Shown: positions 14,952-23,782 of the stretch, piece after piece
Layout: the number at the start of each line of letters is the position of its first letter
How positions within the stretch are numbered: position 1 is the stretch's first letter
Source of the DNA: Nocardioides ginsengisegetis
GTDB taxonomy: Bacteria > Actinomycetota > Actinomycetes > Propionibacteriales > Nocardioidaceae
NCBI RefSeq assembly: GCF_014138045.1
Contig: NZ_JACGXA010000003.1
Span: forward strand, 310,001 to 374,000
DNA length: 64,000 nucleotides
Reading direction: 5' to 3'
Notes under the pieces: generated by a model
What the model was told of the DNA's origin: nothing
The model's input: the letters and a program-made list of their open reading frames with translations, nothing else
Database searches by the model: none
Position numbers and translations under genes: made by a program

Positions 14952-16691
14952 ATGGCTTTCTCGGGCATCACGGCACTCGCGAGCGACACGCTCATCGATG
15001 CGAGTCCCGTCGACTACCTCATCGTCTTCATCTACTTCGCGTTCGTGCTCGCCATCGGCTGGATGGCCAGTCGCCGCGTCTCGGACTCCCTCGACTTCTT
15101 CCTGTCGGGGCGCTCGCTGCCCGCCTGGGTGACCGGCCTGGCCTTCATCTCCGCCAACCTCGGCGCGGTCGAGATCATGGGCATGTCGGCCAACGGCGCG
15201 GAGTTCGGCCTGCCCACGGTCCACTACTTCTGGATCGGCGCGATCCCGGCGATGCTGTTCCTCGGCGTCGTGATGATGCCGTTCTACTACGGCTCGAAGG
15301 TCCGGTCGGTGCCGGAGTTCATGCTCCGCCGGTTCGGCCCGGGTGCCCACCTGGTCAACTCGATCTCGTTCGCCGTGGCGCAGCTGCTGATCGCGGGCGT
15401 GAACCTCTACCTGCTCGGCAGCATCGTGCACGCCCTGCTCGGCTGGCCGCTCCCGGTCGCCCTGCTGGTCGCGGCGCTGATCGTGCTCTCCTACATCACC
15501 CTCGGCGGCCTCAAGGCCGCGATCTACAACGAGGTGCTCCAGTTCTTCGTCATCGTCGCCTCGCTGGCGCCGCTGACGTTCATCGGCCTGCACAAGGTCG
15601 GCGGCTGGAGCGGGCTCATGGACAAGGTGGCCCCCGAGAAGGGTGGCGCCACCGTCGACCAGCAGCTCAACTCCTGGCCCGGCCAGGCCCTGTCCGGCTT
15701 CGACTCCCCGGTCATCTCGGTGATCGGCATCGTCTTCGGCCTGGGCTTCGTGCTGTCCTTCGGCTACTGGACGACCAACTTCGTCGAGGTCCAGCGCGCG
15801 ATGGCCTCCGACTCGATCTCCTCGGCCCGCAAGACCCCGGTGATCGGCGCCTTCCCGAAGATGTTCGTCCCGTTCATCACGATCGTGCCCGGCATGATCG
15901 CGGCCGTCCTGGTCTCGGAGATGGCCAAGCTCAAGGCCGGCGGCACGGTCCCCGGCGGGTCCTCCGGGGACGGCGTCACCTACAACGACGCGCTGCTCTT
16001 CCTGATGCGCGACGTGCTGCCCAACGGTCTCCTCGGCCTGGCGATCACCGGCCTGCTGGCGGCCTTCATGGCCGGCATGGCGGCCAACATCTCGGCGTTC
16101 AACACGGTCTTCAGCTACGACCTGTGGGGCGACTACGTCGTCAAGGGCCGCGAGGACGGCTACTACCTGCGGATCGGTCGCTACGCGACCGTGGCGGCGA
16201 CGGTGGTCGCGATCTTCACGGCCTCGCTGGCCGCGAGCTTCTCCAACATCATGACCTACCTCCAGACGCTGTTCGGGTTCTTCAACGCCCCGCTCTTCGC
16301 GACGTTCATCCTCGGCATGTTCTGGAAGCGGATGACCTCCACGGCCGGCTGGGTCGGGCTCGTGTCCGGCACGCTGTCGGCGGTGGCGATCGCCTTCCTG
16401 TCCGAGGACGCCTTCGGGTCGGCGTCGACCGGCGTGATCCCCGTGAGCGGCCAGGGCGCGGCGTTCCTCGCCGCCTCGACCGCCTTCGTCGTCGACGTGG
16501 CGCTCAGCATCGCGGTCTCGATGGTGACCCAGCCCAAGCCCGCCTCCGAGCTGGTCGGCCTGGTCTACTCCGAGACCCCGGTCGAGCAGCGCACGGACGA
16601 GCACGAGGCGTCGTACCCGTGGTTCCGTCGCACCGTCCCGCTCGCCGGCCTCGCCCTCGGCATGGTCATCGTCCTGAACGCCCTGTTCTGA
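14952..16691 (+). CDS. SLC5-type sodium:solute symporter
   Basis: A 579-residue inner-membrane transporter of the sodium:solute symporter (SSS/SLC5) family with about 13-14 hydrophobic helices. Family features are DYLIVFIYFAFVLAIGW in helix 1, the unwound-helix region SGRSLPAWVTGLAFISANLG at about 50-70, the signature GIVFGLGFVLSFGYWTTNFV near 260-280, and GMAANISAFNTVFSYDLW near 380. The ATG at 14952 has GGAAGG upstream and gives an outside N-terminus; the 39-base upstream extension is not needed. A small two-helix protein follows 13 bases later in the same operon. It is divergent from the RHH gene across an array of TGACGTCA sites. The substrate (sugar, nucleoside or organic acid) cannot be read from sequence. 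Confidence 0.9.
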   Translation: MAFSGITALASDTLIDASPVDYLIVFIYFAFVLAIGWMASRRVSDSLDFFLSGRSLPAWVTGLAFISANLGAVEIMGMSANGAEFGLPTVHYFWIGAIPAMLFLGVVMMPFYYGSKVRSVPEFMLRRFGPGAHLVNSISFAVAQLLIAGVNLYLLGSIVHALLGWPLPVALLVAALIVLSYITLGGLKAAIYNEVLQFFVIVASLAPLTFIGLHKVGGWSGLMDKVAPEKGGATVDQQLNSWPGQALSGFDSPVISVIGIVFGLGFVLSFGYWTTNFVEVQRAMASDSISSARKTPVIGAFPKMFVPFITIVPGMIAAVLVSEMAKLKAGGTVPGGSSGDGVTYNDALLFLMRDVLPNGLLGLAITGLLAAFMAGMAANISAFNTVFSYDLWGDYVVKGREDGYYLRIGRYATVAATVVAIFTASLAASFSNIMTYLQTLFGFFNAPLFATFILGMFWKRMTSTAGWVGLVSGTLSAVAIAFLSEDAFGSASTGVIPVSGQGAAFLAASTAFVVDVALSIAVSMVTQPKPASELVGLVYSETPVEQRTDEHEASYPWFRRTVPLAGLALGMVIVLNALF

Positions 16692-16704
16692 AGGAGGCTC
16701 TCCC

Positions 16705-16971
16705 ATGGCTAGTGACAAGAAGACCGCGGGCGCGCTCGACGTCCGCAACATCATCGGCTCGCTGCTCACGATCTACGGCGTGATCCTGCTCGGCATGGGC
16801 ATCTTCGGCGACACCGAGACCGACAAGACCGGCGGCATCAACGCCAACCTCTGGGCCGGGCTGATCCTGCTCGCGACCGGCGTGGGCTTCCTGGCGTGGG
16901 CGCGGCTCAAGCCGGTCGTCGTGCCCGACCAGGTGGAGCACGACGACACGGCTCCCCACATGGGCGGCTGA
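16705..16971 (+). CDS. Small two-helix membrane partner of the SLC5 symporter
   Basis: An 88-residue protein with a hydrophilic N-terminus, two membrane helices (about residues 18-34, LLTIYGVILLGMGIFG, and 50-66, WAGLILLATGVGFLAWA) and a charged tail. AGGAGG eight bases before the ATG is a strong ribosome site, and the gene starts 13 bases after the symporter stop, so the two are co-transcribed. I do not recognise a family. A subunit or stabilising peptide for the transporter is inferred from position and size. Confidence 0.8.
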   Translation: MASDKKTAGALDVRNIIGSLLTIYGVILLGMGIFGDTETDKTGGINANLWAGLILLATGVGFLAWARLKPVVVPDQVEHDDTAPHMGG

Positions 16972-16980
16972 CGGCGCTCG

Positions 16981-18291
16981 TCAGGGGTGGGCGACGTCCC
17001 GCGCGCCCTGCGGCGCCGGGCTGCGTACGACGACCGCGTCGATCGCGCCCCCGCGCGTGTAGAGGTCGACGGAGAACGGGCAGCCCCCGGCCTCGGTCGC
17101 CATCACCAGGGCGAGCTCGAGTGCGGGTCGTCGGCCCACCACCTCCGGCCGTCGCACCCCGCACGCATTCGCCGGCGGGACGCCGGTCGTCACGGTGAGC
17201 TGGGGCACGGCGTAGCCGCGGCCGTCCAGCTCCACCCGTCGGGTCGCGGCCGTGACCCGGTCGAGGACGGCTGCCCACACGGGCCGGCGGAACAGGACCT
17301 CCTGGTCGCGCAGACGCGTGACCGGCGCGCCGTCGAGGAAGACGCGGACCGTCGGGGCGAAGCCCGGCTGGGCGGTGGCCCGTCCGGCGGCGAAGTCGAG
17401 GAACTCCCAGGCCCGGGTGCGCTCGCCGAAGTGGACCTCGCACGCGGGGCCCGAGGGGGACGCGGTCAACAGGGTCACCACGTCGTCGCGCTCGACGACG
17501 GTGCCGGTCGTCGGGTCGGTGCCGAGGACCCGGTCGGCCGGCTCGCAGGCGGGGGAGTCGGCGAGCCGCACCCTGAGCCCCCGTGCCTCGAGCATCGACT
17601 CCGCCTCGTCGGTCGACAGGGCGAACACCGAGGGGACCTGGTCGGCGCCCAGCTTCTCCGGCGGGTCGGGCGGCAGTGACCTGGCCGGGGCACCGTCCGG
17701 CTGGAGCAGCGCCGTGAGCCCGGCTACCACCGCGAGTGCAGCCGCCGCGACGACCACGCCGCGGAGACGTCGCGCCGGCGCGGCGGCCACGGGTCGTGGG
17801 GGGTCGACCGCGATGGTCTCGCCGGCGAGGCCGAGCACCTGGGCGGCCTCGTCGCTGTCGGCCGCGGGCAGGGCGCCCAGGACGCCGCGGGCCAGGCCCG
17901 GCACCTCGCGAGAGCGCACGGACAGCGCGGCCGCAGCGTCACGCGCCCGGAGCCGCGCGAAGTAGAGGAGGACCGCTGCGTCGCGCAGACCGGCCGGGAG
18001 TGCGGCCACCGCCTCGCGTGCCGCGAGCGACTCGTCCGAGACGATCCGGTAGGCGTCGAGGGTGTCCACGACCGCGGCGTCGCCCGGGTCGACCTCCCGG
18101 TCGGCGCGGACCCGGCCGACGAGGGCCTGCAGCACCACCGGGTCGGGGTCGTCGAGACGCGCGACCTGGCGGGCGCTGTGGTCGAGGGCGTCGGCCACGA
18201 GGGCGTGCGCGCGGGCGTTGGAGCGGCCCATCAGCACGGCGGTGCGCACGAGCATCGCGTGCCGAGCGTCGACGTACGTCTGGACGTCCAT
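16981..18291 (-). CDS. Sigma-factor-like domain fused to a membrane helix and extracellular PASTA-like domain
   Basis: A 436-residue fusion. Residues 1-150 resemble a degenerate SigE-family sigma factor: a sigma-2-like helical region without the usual conserved acidic and aromatic residues, and a sigma-4-like part (EAVAALPAGLRDAAVLLYFA, then AAAALSVRSREVPGLARG). One membrane helix follows at about 176-196. Outside is a PASTA-like domain at about 215-285 (VPSVFALSTDEAESMLEARG, GTDPTTGTVVERDDVVTLL) and a C-terminal domain of about 150 residues with conserved cysteines. PASTA domains bind peptidoglycan fragments or beta-lactams. AGGAGGG gives a firm ATG. It may be a membrane-tied regulator that senses the wall; DNA binding looks doubtful. 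Confidence 0.7.
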   Translation of the reverse strand: MDVQTYVDARHAMLVRTAVLMGRSNARAHALVADALDHSARQVARLDDPDPVVLQALVGRVRADREVDPGDAAVVDTLDAYRIVSDESLAAREAVAALPAGLRDAAVLLYFARLRARDAAAALSVRSREVPGLARGVLGALPAADSDEAAQVLGLAGETIAVDPPRPVAAAPARRLRGVVVAAAALAVVAGLTALLQPDGAPARSLPPDPPEKLGADQVPSVFALSTDEAESMLEARGLRVRLADSPACEPADRVLGTDPTTGTVVERDDVVTLLTASPSGPACEVHFGERTRAWEFLDFAAGRATAQPGFAPTVRVFLDGAPVTRLRDQEVLFRRPVWAAVLDRVTAATRRVELDGRGYAVPQLTVTTGVPPANACGVRRPEVVGRRPALELALVMATEAGGCPFSVDLYTRGGAIDAVVVRSPAPQGARDVAHP

Positions 18292-18335
18292 GGCCCTCCT
18301 GTCGCCGCCACGCTATGCCTGCCCCGGATATGCAG

Positions 18336-18376
18336 CGTGGCGGATCCGGCGCACCAGGTGCGCCGGATCCGCCACG
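18336..18376 (-). terminator. Strong 19-bp hairpin terminator after the Fe-S oxidoreductase
   Basis: A perfect 19-bp stem (18336-18354 with 18358-18376) has a CAG loop, 18 bases beyond the stop at 18395. It is the longest perfect hairpin seen in the window. Confidence 0.8.
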
Positions 18377-18394
18377 GTGACGGTCCTGCGGCTC

Positions 18395-21300
18395 TCAGAG
18401 GTCGAAGAGCGATCCGGCCTCGTCGATGGCCACGTCGGTCTTCGGCTGGTGGGCCTCACCGCTGCTGGCCGGCTTCGGCTTCTCCGGCTCGGCCTCGGGC
18501 TCCACTGCTGCTTCGGGCTCGGGCTCCGGCTCCGCGGATGCCTCGGGCTCCGGCTCGGGCTCGGGCTCGGCGTCCTCGCTCGCGCCGCTGGCGGCGGCGG
18601 TCGCGGCGGCGCTGATCGCGGCGCCGGGGCTGAGGTCGCCCTCGGGCTCGGGCTCCTCGGTTGCCTCCGGCTCCGGCTCCGGCTCGGGCTCCGCAGCGGC
18701 CTCCGGCTCGGGCTGGGCCTCGACGGGCTCGGCCCTGGTCGGGGCGGCGGCGGGCTCGGGCGCCTCGATGTCGAACAGCGAACCGCCCTCGGGGATCTCG
18801 CTGGACGGCGTCGCGGCCGGCGCGGCGGGCGCGGCGGGAGCCTTCGGCTCCTCCGTCGCCGCGGGCTCCGGCTCGGGCTCGGGCTCCGGCTCGGGCTCCT
18901 CCGTCGCCTCGGGCTCCGGCTCGGGCTCCGGTTCGGCCTTCGCCTCGGGCTCCGGCTCGGGCTCCGGTTCGGCCTTCGCCTCGGTCGGCTCCGGCTTCGC
19001 AGGCGCCGGCGCGGGCTCGGGGGCCTCGAGGTCGAACAGCGAGCCACCCTCCGGGATCTCGGTCGCGGGTGCGGCGGCCGGGGTGCTGGACGTGGCGGCA
19101 GGCTCCGGCTCCTCGCTCACCTCGGGCTCGGGCTCGGCGGCTGCCTCAGCCTCGGCTTCAGGCTCAGGCTCGGGCTCTGCCTCGGCCTCCGGCGCGGCCT
19201 TGGCCTCGCTCGCGGCCGGCTCCTCGGCGGGGGCGTCGAGGTCGAAGAGCGACCCGGAGCCCAGGGCCGCCTCGGCGGCCGGCTTCGCCTTCGGTGCAGC
19301 CTCGGTCTCCGCAGCCTCGGTCTCGGCAGCCGCGGGCTCCGGGGTCGCGGGCTCGGCCTCCGGGGTCTCGGGGGCGTCCGGGGTGTCGAGGTCGAACAGC
19401 GAGCCGCCGGACGATGCGGGCTTGGCCGCCTTCGCCTCCTCCGTGACGGGCTTCTCCGCATCGGCGGTGGCCGGCTTGTCCTCGGCCGGCGCCTCCGTGG
19501 CGTCCTCGGCGGGGGTGTCGAAGAGCGACGAGCCGCCGCTGGCCTTGGCCGCGGGTCCCGCGTCCGCGGTCTCGGTGACGGTCTCCTCGGTCTGGGTCGC
19601 GTCGCCTGCCTCGGGCTCGGCCTTCTTCGCGGCCGGGGCCGGGGCCTCGCCGGGCTTGGCCTTGGTGGCGACCTCGCCCTTGACCGAGGCGAGCAGCATC
19701 TGCGCGACGTCGAGGACCTCGACCTCCTCGCGGGCCTCGCCCTTGGCCTGCTGGGCGGTCAGGCCGTCGGAGAGCATCACGCGGCAGAACGGGCAGCCCA
19801 CGGCGATCTGGTCGGCGCCGGTGCCGACGGCCTCGACGGTGCGGTTGACGTTGATCCGCTCGCCGATGTTCTCCTCCATCCACATGCGGGCACCACCGGC
19901 GCCGCAGCAGAAGGACTTCTCGGAGTTGCGCTCCATCTCGACGAACTCGGCGCCGGGCAGGACCTGGAGCAGCTCGCGCGGCGGGGTGTAGACGCCGTTG
20001 TGGCGGCCGATGTAGCAGGGGTCGTGGTAGGTGATCGAGCGCTTGTGGGCGCCCTCACCGCTGGTGACCGGGGTCAGCTTGCCCTCGCGCACGAGCCGGT
20101 TGAGCAGCTGCGTGTGGTGCACGACCTCGAGCTCGACCCCGAACTCCTTGTACTCGTTCTTGAGCGTGTTGAAGCAGTGGGCGCAGGTCGAGACGACCTT
20201 CTTGACCTTGTACTCCTTGAACGTCTCGACGTTCTGCTGGGCCAGGCCCTGGAAGACGAACTCGTTGCCGGCGCGGCGGGCCGGGTCGCCGGTGCAGGTC
20301 TCGCCGTTGCCCAGGACGCCGAAGGAGACGCCTGCGATGTCGAGCAGCTCGGCCACCGCGCGCGTGGTCTTCTTCGCCCGGTCCTCGTAGGCGCCGGCGC
20401 AGCCGACCCAGAACAGCCAGTCGACCTCGTCCAGCGACTCGATGGTCTCGCCGACGACCTTCACCTCGAAGTCGAGGCCCTTGGCCCAGTCCATGCGCGC
20501 CGAGGGCGACATGTTCCACGGGTTGCCCTTGTTCTCCAGGCCCTTGAAGAGGCCGTTGAGCTCGGCGGGGAAGTTGGACTCGACCAGGATCGCGTAGCGG
20601 CGCATGTCGACGATGTGGTCGACGTGCTCGATGTCGACGGGGCACTGCTGGACGCAGGCGCCGCACGAGGTGCAGGACCACAGCACGTCGGGGTCGATCA
20701 CGCCGTACATCGACTCGTCACCGATGAGCGGCCGCTCGACCTCCTGGGTCAGGGTGTCGTTGCCCTCGAGGAGCGCGGGGCGCGCGTCCTCGTCGGCCTG
20801 GAGGTACGGCGCCTTCGCGTAGGCGTGGTCGCGCAGCGCGGTGATGAGGAGCTTGGGGGAGAGCGGCTTCTCGGTGTTCCAGGCCGGGCACTGCGACTGG
20901 CAGCGGCCGCACTCGGTGCACGAGGTGAAGTCGAGGATGCCCTTCCAGCTGAAGTCCTCGACGGAGCCGACGCCGAGCACGGAGTCCTCGTCGAGATCGT
21001 CGATGTCGTCGAGGGTGATCGCCTTGCCGGCCGAGGTCAGCGGCTTGAGGCCACCCAGCGCGGTGGTCGCGCCGTCGGTGTCGCGGCCCGCGGACTCGCG
21101 CTTGAACCAGATGTTGAAGAAGGCCAGGAAGCGGTGCCAGGCGACACCCATCGTGAGGTTGACCGAGATCGTGATCATCCAGATGAAGGAGATGAGGATC
21201 TTCAGCATCGACACGAAGTAGATCGCGTTCTTCAGCGAGCCCTCGGACATGCCGGAGAACGCCTCGCCCAGCCAGAACGTCAGCGGGTAGTGGAACGCCG

Positions 21301-21841
21301 TCGAGTCGCTCTCGAGGGCGTACTCCAGGCCGCGCAGGGTGACGATGCAGAGGCCGACACCGAGGATGACCGACTCGACGAAGTAGGCCTGCCACATGGT
21401 CGAGCCGTAGAACCGGCCGTCGGTGCCGCGGGTGCGCTCCTTGGGCCGGGAGACGCGGTAGCCGATGAACGCGCAGATCGCCACGATCATCACGAGCGTC
21501 ACGAACTCGGTGAGCCACTCCCAGAGGAAGAAGTGGCCGATCAGCGGCAGCGCGAACTCGGCGTGGAAGAGCTGGCCGAAGGCCGTGACCAGGGTGAAGA
21601 ACAGCAGCCCGAAGCCGATGAAGATGAACCAGTGGCCCGCGCCGACCCAGTGCCACTGGAGCATCCGGGTGTGGAGCAACGACTCCTTCAGCAAGGTCAC
21701 GGTGCGCTTGCCGGGGTTGTCGCTGCGCGAGGCCGGCTGCCCGACCTTGATGACCCCGATCATCGAGCGGATCGCCCGCACGAAGAAGACGATGCCGACG
21801 ACGGCGATCGCGAGGGAGACGACAATGGCGAAGATCTGCAT
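18395..21841 (-). CDS. Membrane Fe-S oxidoreductase (Rv0338c-like) with SLFD-repeat tail
   Basis: A 1148-residue protein. Residues 1-260 hold five or six membrane helices resembling a haem-binding HdrE/NarI-type anchor. Two 4Fe-4S motifs follow ([12 protein letters not shown] and [12 protein letters not shown], about 300-400), then two CCG domains ([40 protein letters not shown]; about 470-700), the arrangement of HdrD/GlpC-like electron-transfer proteins and mycobacterial Rv0338c. It probably passes electrons between a cytoplasmic donor and the quinone pool. From about residue 725 the chain is disordered and rich in Glu, Pro and Ala, with six copies of SLFD, the last being the C-terminus itself (GSLFDL). 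ATG 21841 has GGAG upstream. Co-transcribed genes are not seen; a strong terminator follows. Confidence 0.88.
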   Translation of the reverse strand: MQIFAIVVSLAIAVVGIVFFVRAIRSMIGVIKVGQPASRSDNPGKRTVTLLKESLLHTRMLQWHWVGAGHWFIFIGFGLLFFTLVTAFGQLFHAEFALPLIGHFFLWEWLTEFVTLVMIVAICAFIGYRVSRPKERTRGTDGRFYGSTMWQAYFVESVILGVGLCIVTLRGLEYALESDSTAFHYPLTFWLGEAFSGMSEGSLKNAIYFVSMLKILISFIWMITISVNLTMGVAWHRFLAFFNIWFKRESAGRDTDGATTALGGLKPLTSAGKAITLDDIDDLDEDSVLGVGSVEDFSWKGILDFTSCTECGRCQSQCPAWNTEKPLSPKLLITALRDHAYAKAPYLQADEDARPALLEGNDTLTQEVERPLIGDESMYGVIDPDVLWSCTSCGACVQQCPVDIEHVDHIVDMRRYAILVESNFPAELNGLFKGLENKGNPWNMSPSARMDWAKGLDFEVKVVGETIESLDEVDWLFWVGCAGAYEDRAKKTTRAVAELLDIAGVSFGVLGNGETCTGDPARRAGNEFVFQGLAQQNVETFKEYKVKKVVSTCAHCFNTLKNEYKEFGVELEVVHHTQLLNRLVREGKLTPVTSGEGAHKRSITYHDPCYIGRHNGVYTPPRELLQVLPGAEFVEMERNSEKSFCCGAGGARMWMEENIGERINVNRTVEAVGTGADQIAVGCPFCRVMLSDGLTAQQAKGEAREEVEVLDVAQMLLASVKGEVATKAKPGEAPAPAAKKAEPEAGDATQTEETVTETADAGPAAKASGGSSLFDTPAEDATEAPAEDKPATADAEKPVTEEAKAAKPASSGGSLFDLDTPDAPETPEAEPATPEPAAAETEAAETEAAPKAKPAAEAALGSGSLFDLDAPAEEPAASEAKAAPEAEAEPEPEPEAEAEAAAEPEPEVSEEPEPAATSSTPAAAPATEIPEGGSLFDLEAPEPAPAPAKPEPTEAKAEPEPEPEPEAKAEPEPEPEPEATEEPEPEPEPEPEPAATEEPKAPAAPAAPAATPSSEIPEGGSLFDIEAPEPAAAPTRAEPVEAQPEPEAAAEPEPEPEPEATEEPEPEGDLSPGAAISAAATAAASGASEDAEPEPEPEPEASAEPEPEPEAAVEPEAEPEKPKPASSGEAHQPKTDVAIDEAGSLFDL

Positions 21842-22000
21842 GGGACTACTGCTCCTCGTCGGGGCGGGCACGCCGGTCCGGCACGCGTGTCGCGAGCCTA
21901 GGGCTGCCACAGGTTCTGCGTCAGCGGTGGACCTCTGTGAGACAGATCCTACCGGCAGGTAACTTCGCGTGGCACGCCGCGTTCGTCACCCGGGAACGCC

Positions 22001-22034
22001 GACGGCGGCCGGTCCCCGAGGACCGGCCGCCGTC
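22001..22034 (-). terminator. Terminator after the M4 metallopeptidase gene
   Basis: A perfect 15-bp stem (22001-22015 with 22020-22034) has the loop CCGA, 17 bases beyond the stop at 22052. Confidence 0.8.
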
Positions 22035-22051
22035 AGCGGTGCTGGGGTGGA

Positions 22052-23608
22052 TCAGTTGACCGAGACCGCCGACCAGGCAGCCTTGACCGCCGCGACCTGG
22101 GTCGAGGTGGCGCCGTACAGGTCGGTGGCCGCGTTGACGTTCGCGACGCGGGCACCGGCGTAGTTGGTGCTCGAGGTCATGTAGACCGTCAGGGCGCGGT
22201 ACCAGATCTTGGCGGCGGCGTCGCGGCCGATGCCGGTGATCGTGGAGCCGTTGCACGTCGGGCTGTTGTAGGCGATGCCGTTGATCGTCTTCGCGCCGCT
22301 GCCCTCGGACAGCAGGTAGAAGTAGTGGTTGGCGGGACCCGAGGAGTAGTGCACGTCGACGCGCTTGGTCGCGGTGCTCCAGCAGTCCTGGCTGCCACCG
22401 TCCATCGACGGCTTGTCCATCCGGCGGATGTAGTTGGTCGCCGGGTTGTAGGCGCGGTAGATCTGCTCGCCGATGACGTAGTCGGGGGTGTCCCCGGCCA
22501 TGTTGGCGTACCACTCGACCATCGTGCCGAAGATGTCGGAGTTGGCCTCGTTCAGGCCGCCCGACTCACCGCGGTAGGTCAGGCCGGCGGTGCGGCTGGT
22601 GACGCCGTGGCTCATCTCGTGGCCGGCCACGTCCAGCGCGACCAGCGGGTAGGTGGTGGCGTCGCCGTCGCCGTAGCGCATGCAGAAGCACGAGTCGCTC
22701 CACGACGCGTTGACGTAGGCGCCGTCGTGGACGAAGGAGCGTGCGCCCTTGCCGTCGTTGGCGATGCCGTTCCGGCCGTACGTGTTCTTGTAGAAGTCCC
22801 ACGTCTTCGCGATGCCGTAGTGCGCGTCCACGCCGGCGGTCTGGGCGTTGCTCGTGGAGCCGTTGCCCCACACGTTGTCGGCGTCGGTGAACAGCGGGGT
22901 GCTGGTGCCGTAGGGGCCGTTGTACGTCGCGTTGCCGCCGCGGCTGGCGTCGACCATCGTGTACTGGCCGCCCGTGAGGGTCGTCTCCAGCGGAACGGTG
23001 CCGGTGAAGAGGCCGGTGCCGGTGCCGGTGTCCTCGAGGACCGAGGGCCAGCTCGCCAGGACGCCGCCCTTGCGGGCGTCGACGAAGACGTACTCGCCGG
23101 CGGGGGAGCCGTCGGCGTTGCGGCCGGTGACGTCGACGCGCCAGGCCAGCGCCGGGGCGCGGTGCGCCGCGAGGACGACCAGCTCCGGGCTGGACTTGCG
23201 GCCGGCGAAGTCGACCGCGTGGGCCGCCTTCGTCGCGGCGCGCTGGGCCGAGACGGTCGGCGTGGTCGCGAGGTGGAGCCCCTGCGTGAGCTTCGAGCCG
23301 CTGACCGACTCGAAGCGGCCGCCCTGCGCCTGGTGGACGACGAAGTCGCCGCCGACGACCTCCAGGCCGCGGAAGGTGCGGGTGAAGCGGACGTGGCTGC
23401 CGCCGTCCTTGTCGAGGACGGTGTCCTTGACCCGGAGGTCCTGGCCGCGGCCGACGCCGGCGTGCTGCTCGGCGTTGCTGCGGGCCGAGGCGATGCTGTC
23501 GCCGCGGACGTCGTGGGTGGTGTCGGCTGCCTGAGAATTGCCTGCCGTCGCGACCAGGGCTGCGGAGACGCAGCCGAGGGCGAGGGCAGAAGCCAGCGTG
23601 GGCTTCAT
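22052..23608 (-). CDS. Secreted M4 (thermolysin-like) zinc metalloprotease
   Basis: A 518-residue preproprotease. The signal peptide is MKPTLASALALG to about residue 27; the ATG at 23608 has GGGAG upstream, and the longer frame only adds an unlikely leader. FTP-type and PepSY-like propeptide regions follow to about 190 (LEVVGGDFVVHQAQGG, ALAWRVDVTGRNADGS). The mature domain has the zinc site HEMSH, the third ligand glutamate in GGLNEANSDIFG, and the active-site region DVHYSSGPANHYFYLLSEG. It is secreted and probably degrades extracellular protein. It lies downstream of another exported metallohydrolase-like gene, but a hairpin separates them. Confidence 0.93.
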   Translation of the reverse strand: MKPTLASALALGCVSAALVATAGNSQAADTTHDVRGDSIASARSNAEQHAGVGRGQDLRVKDTVLDKDGGSHVRFTRTFRGLEVVGGDFVVHQAQGGRFESVSGSKLTQGLHLATTPTVSAQRAATKAAHAVDFAGRKSSPELVVLAAHRAPALAWRVDVTGRNADGSPAGEYVFVDARKGGVLASWPSVLEDTGTGTGLFTGTVPLETTLTGGQYTMVDASRGGNATYNGPYGTSTPLFTDADNVWGNGSTSNAQTAGVDAHYGIAKTWDFYKNTYGRNGIANDGKGARSFVHDGAYVNASWSDSCFCMRYGDGDATTYPLVALDVAGHEMSHGVTSRTAGLTYRGESGGLNEANSDIFGTMVEWYANMAGDTPDYVIGEQIYRAYNPATNYIRRMDKPSMDGGSQDCWSTATKRVDVHYSSGPANHYFYLLSEGSGAKTINGIAYNSPTCNGSTITGIGRDAAAKIWYRALTVYMTSSTNYAGARVANVNAATDLYGATSTQVAAVKAAWSAVSVN

Positions 23609-23662
23609 GCACGAGCTCCCTGGGGGTGTGGTGGGGGCGCCGGAGATGTTGCGGTCCGACTG

Positions 23663-23696
23663 GGGGGTGAGCGGATTCCATCCGGACCTCACCCCC
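23663..23696 (-). terminator. Hairpin between the 831-residue exoprotein gene and the M4 gene
   Basis: Nine-base arms GGGGGTGAG (23663-23671) and CTCACCCCC (23688-23696) enclose a nested GGAT/ATCC stem. It lies 86 bases after the stop at 23783 and 54 bases before the M4 start, so it ends the former or regulates the latter. Confidence 0.5.
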
Positions 23697-23782
23697 GCCA
23701 CAAGAGGAACTGGCGTGCAGAAACGTGCAGTGCACAAAGGTGAGGCAGGCGGACCCCTCCGCTCTCACCCGATGGGGTGTGG

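Noticed and set aside
18062..21901. A 1279-residue plus-strand ORF antisense to the Fe-S oxidoreductase
   Set aside because: Shadow of a codon-biased gene. The minus strand has cluster motifs and a ribosome site.
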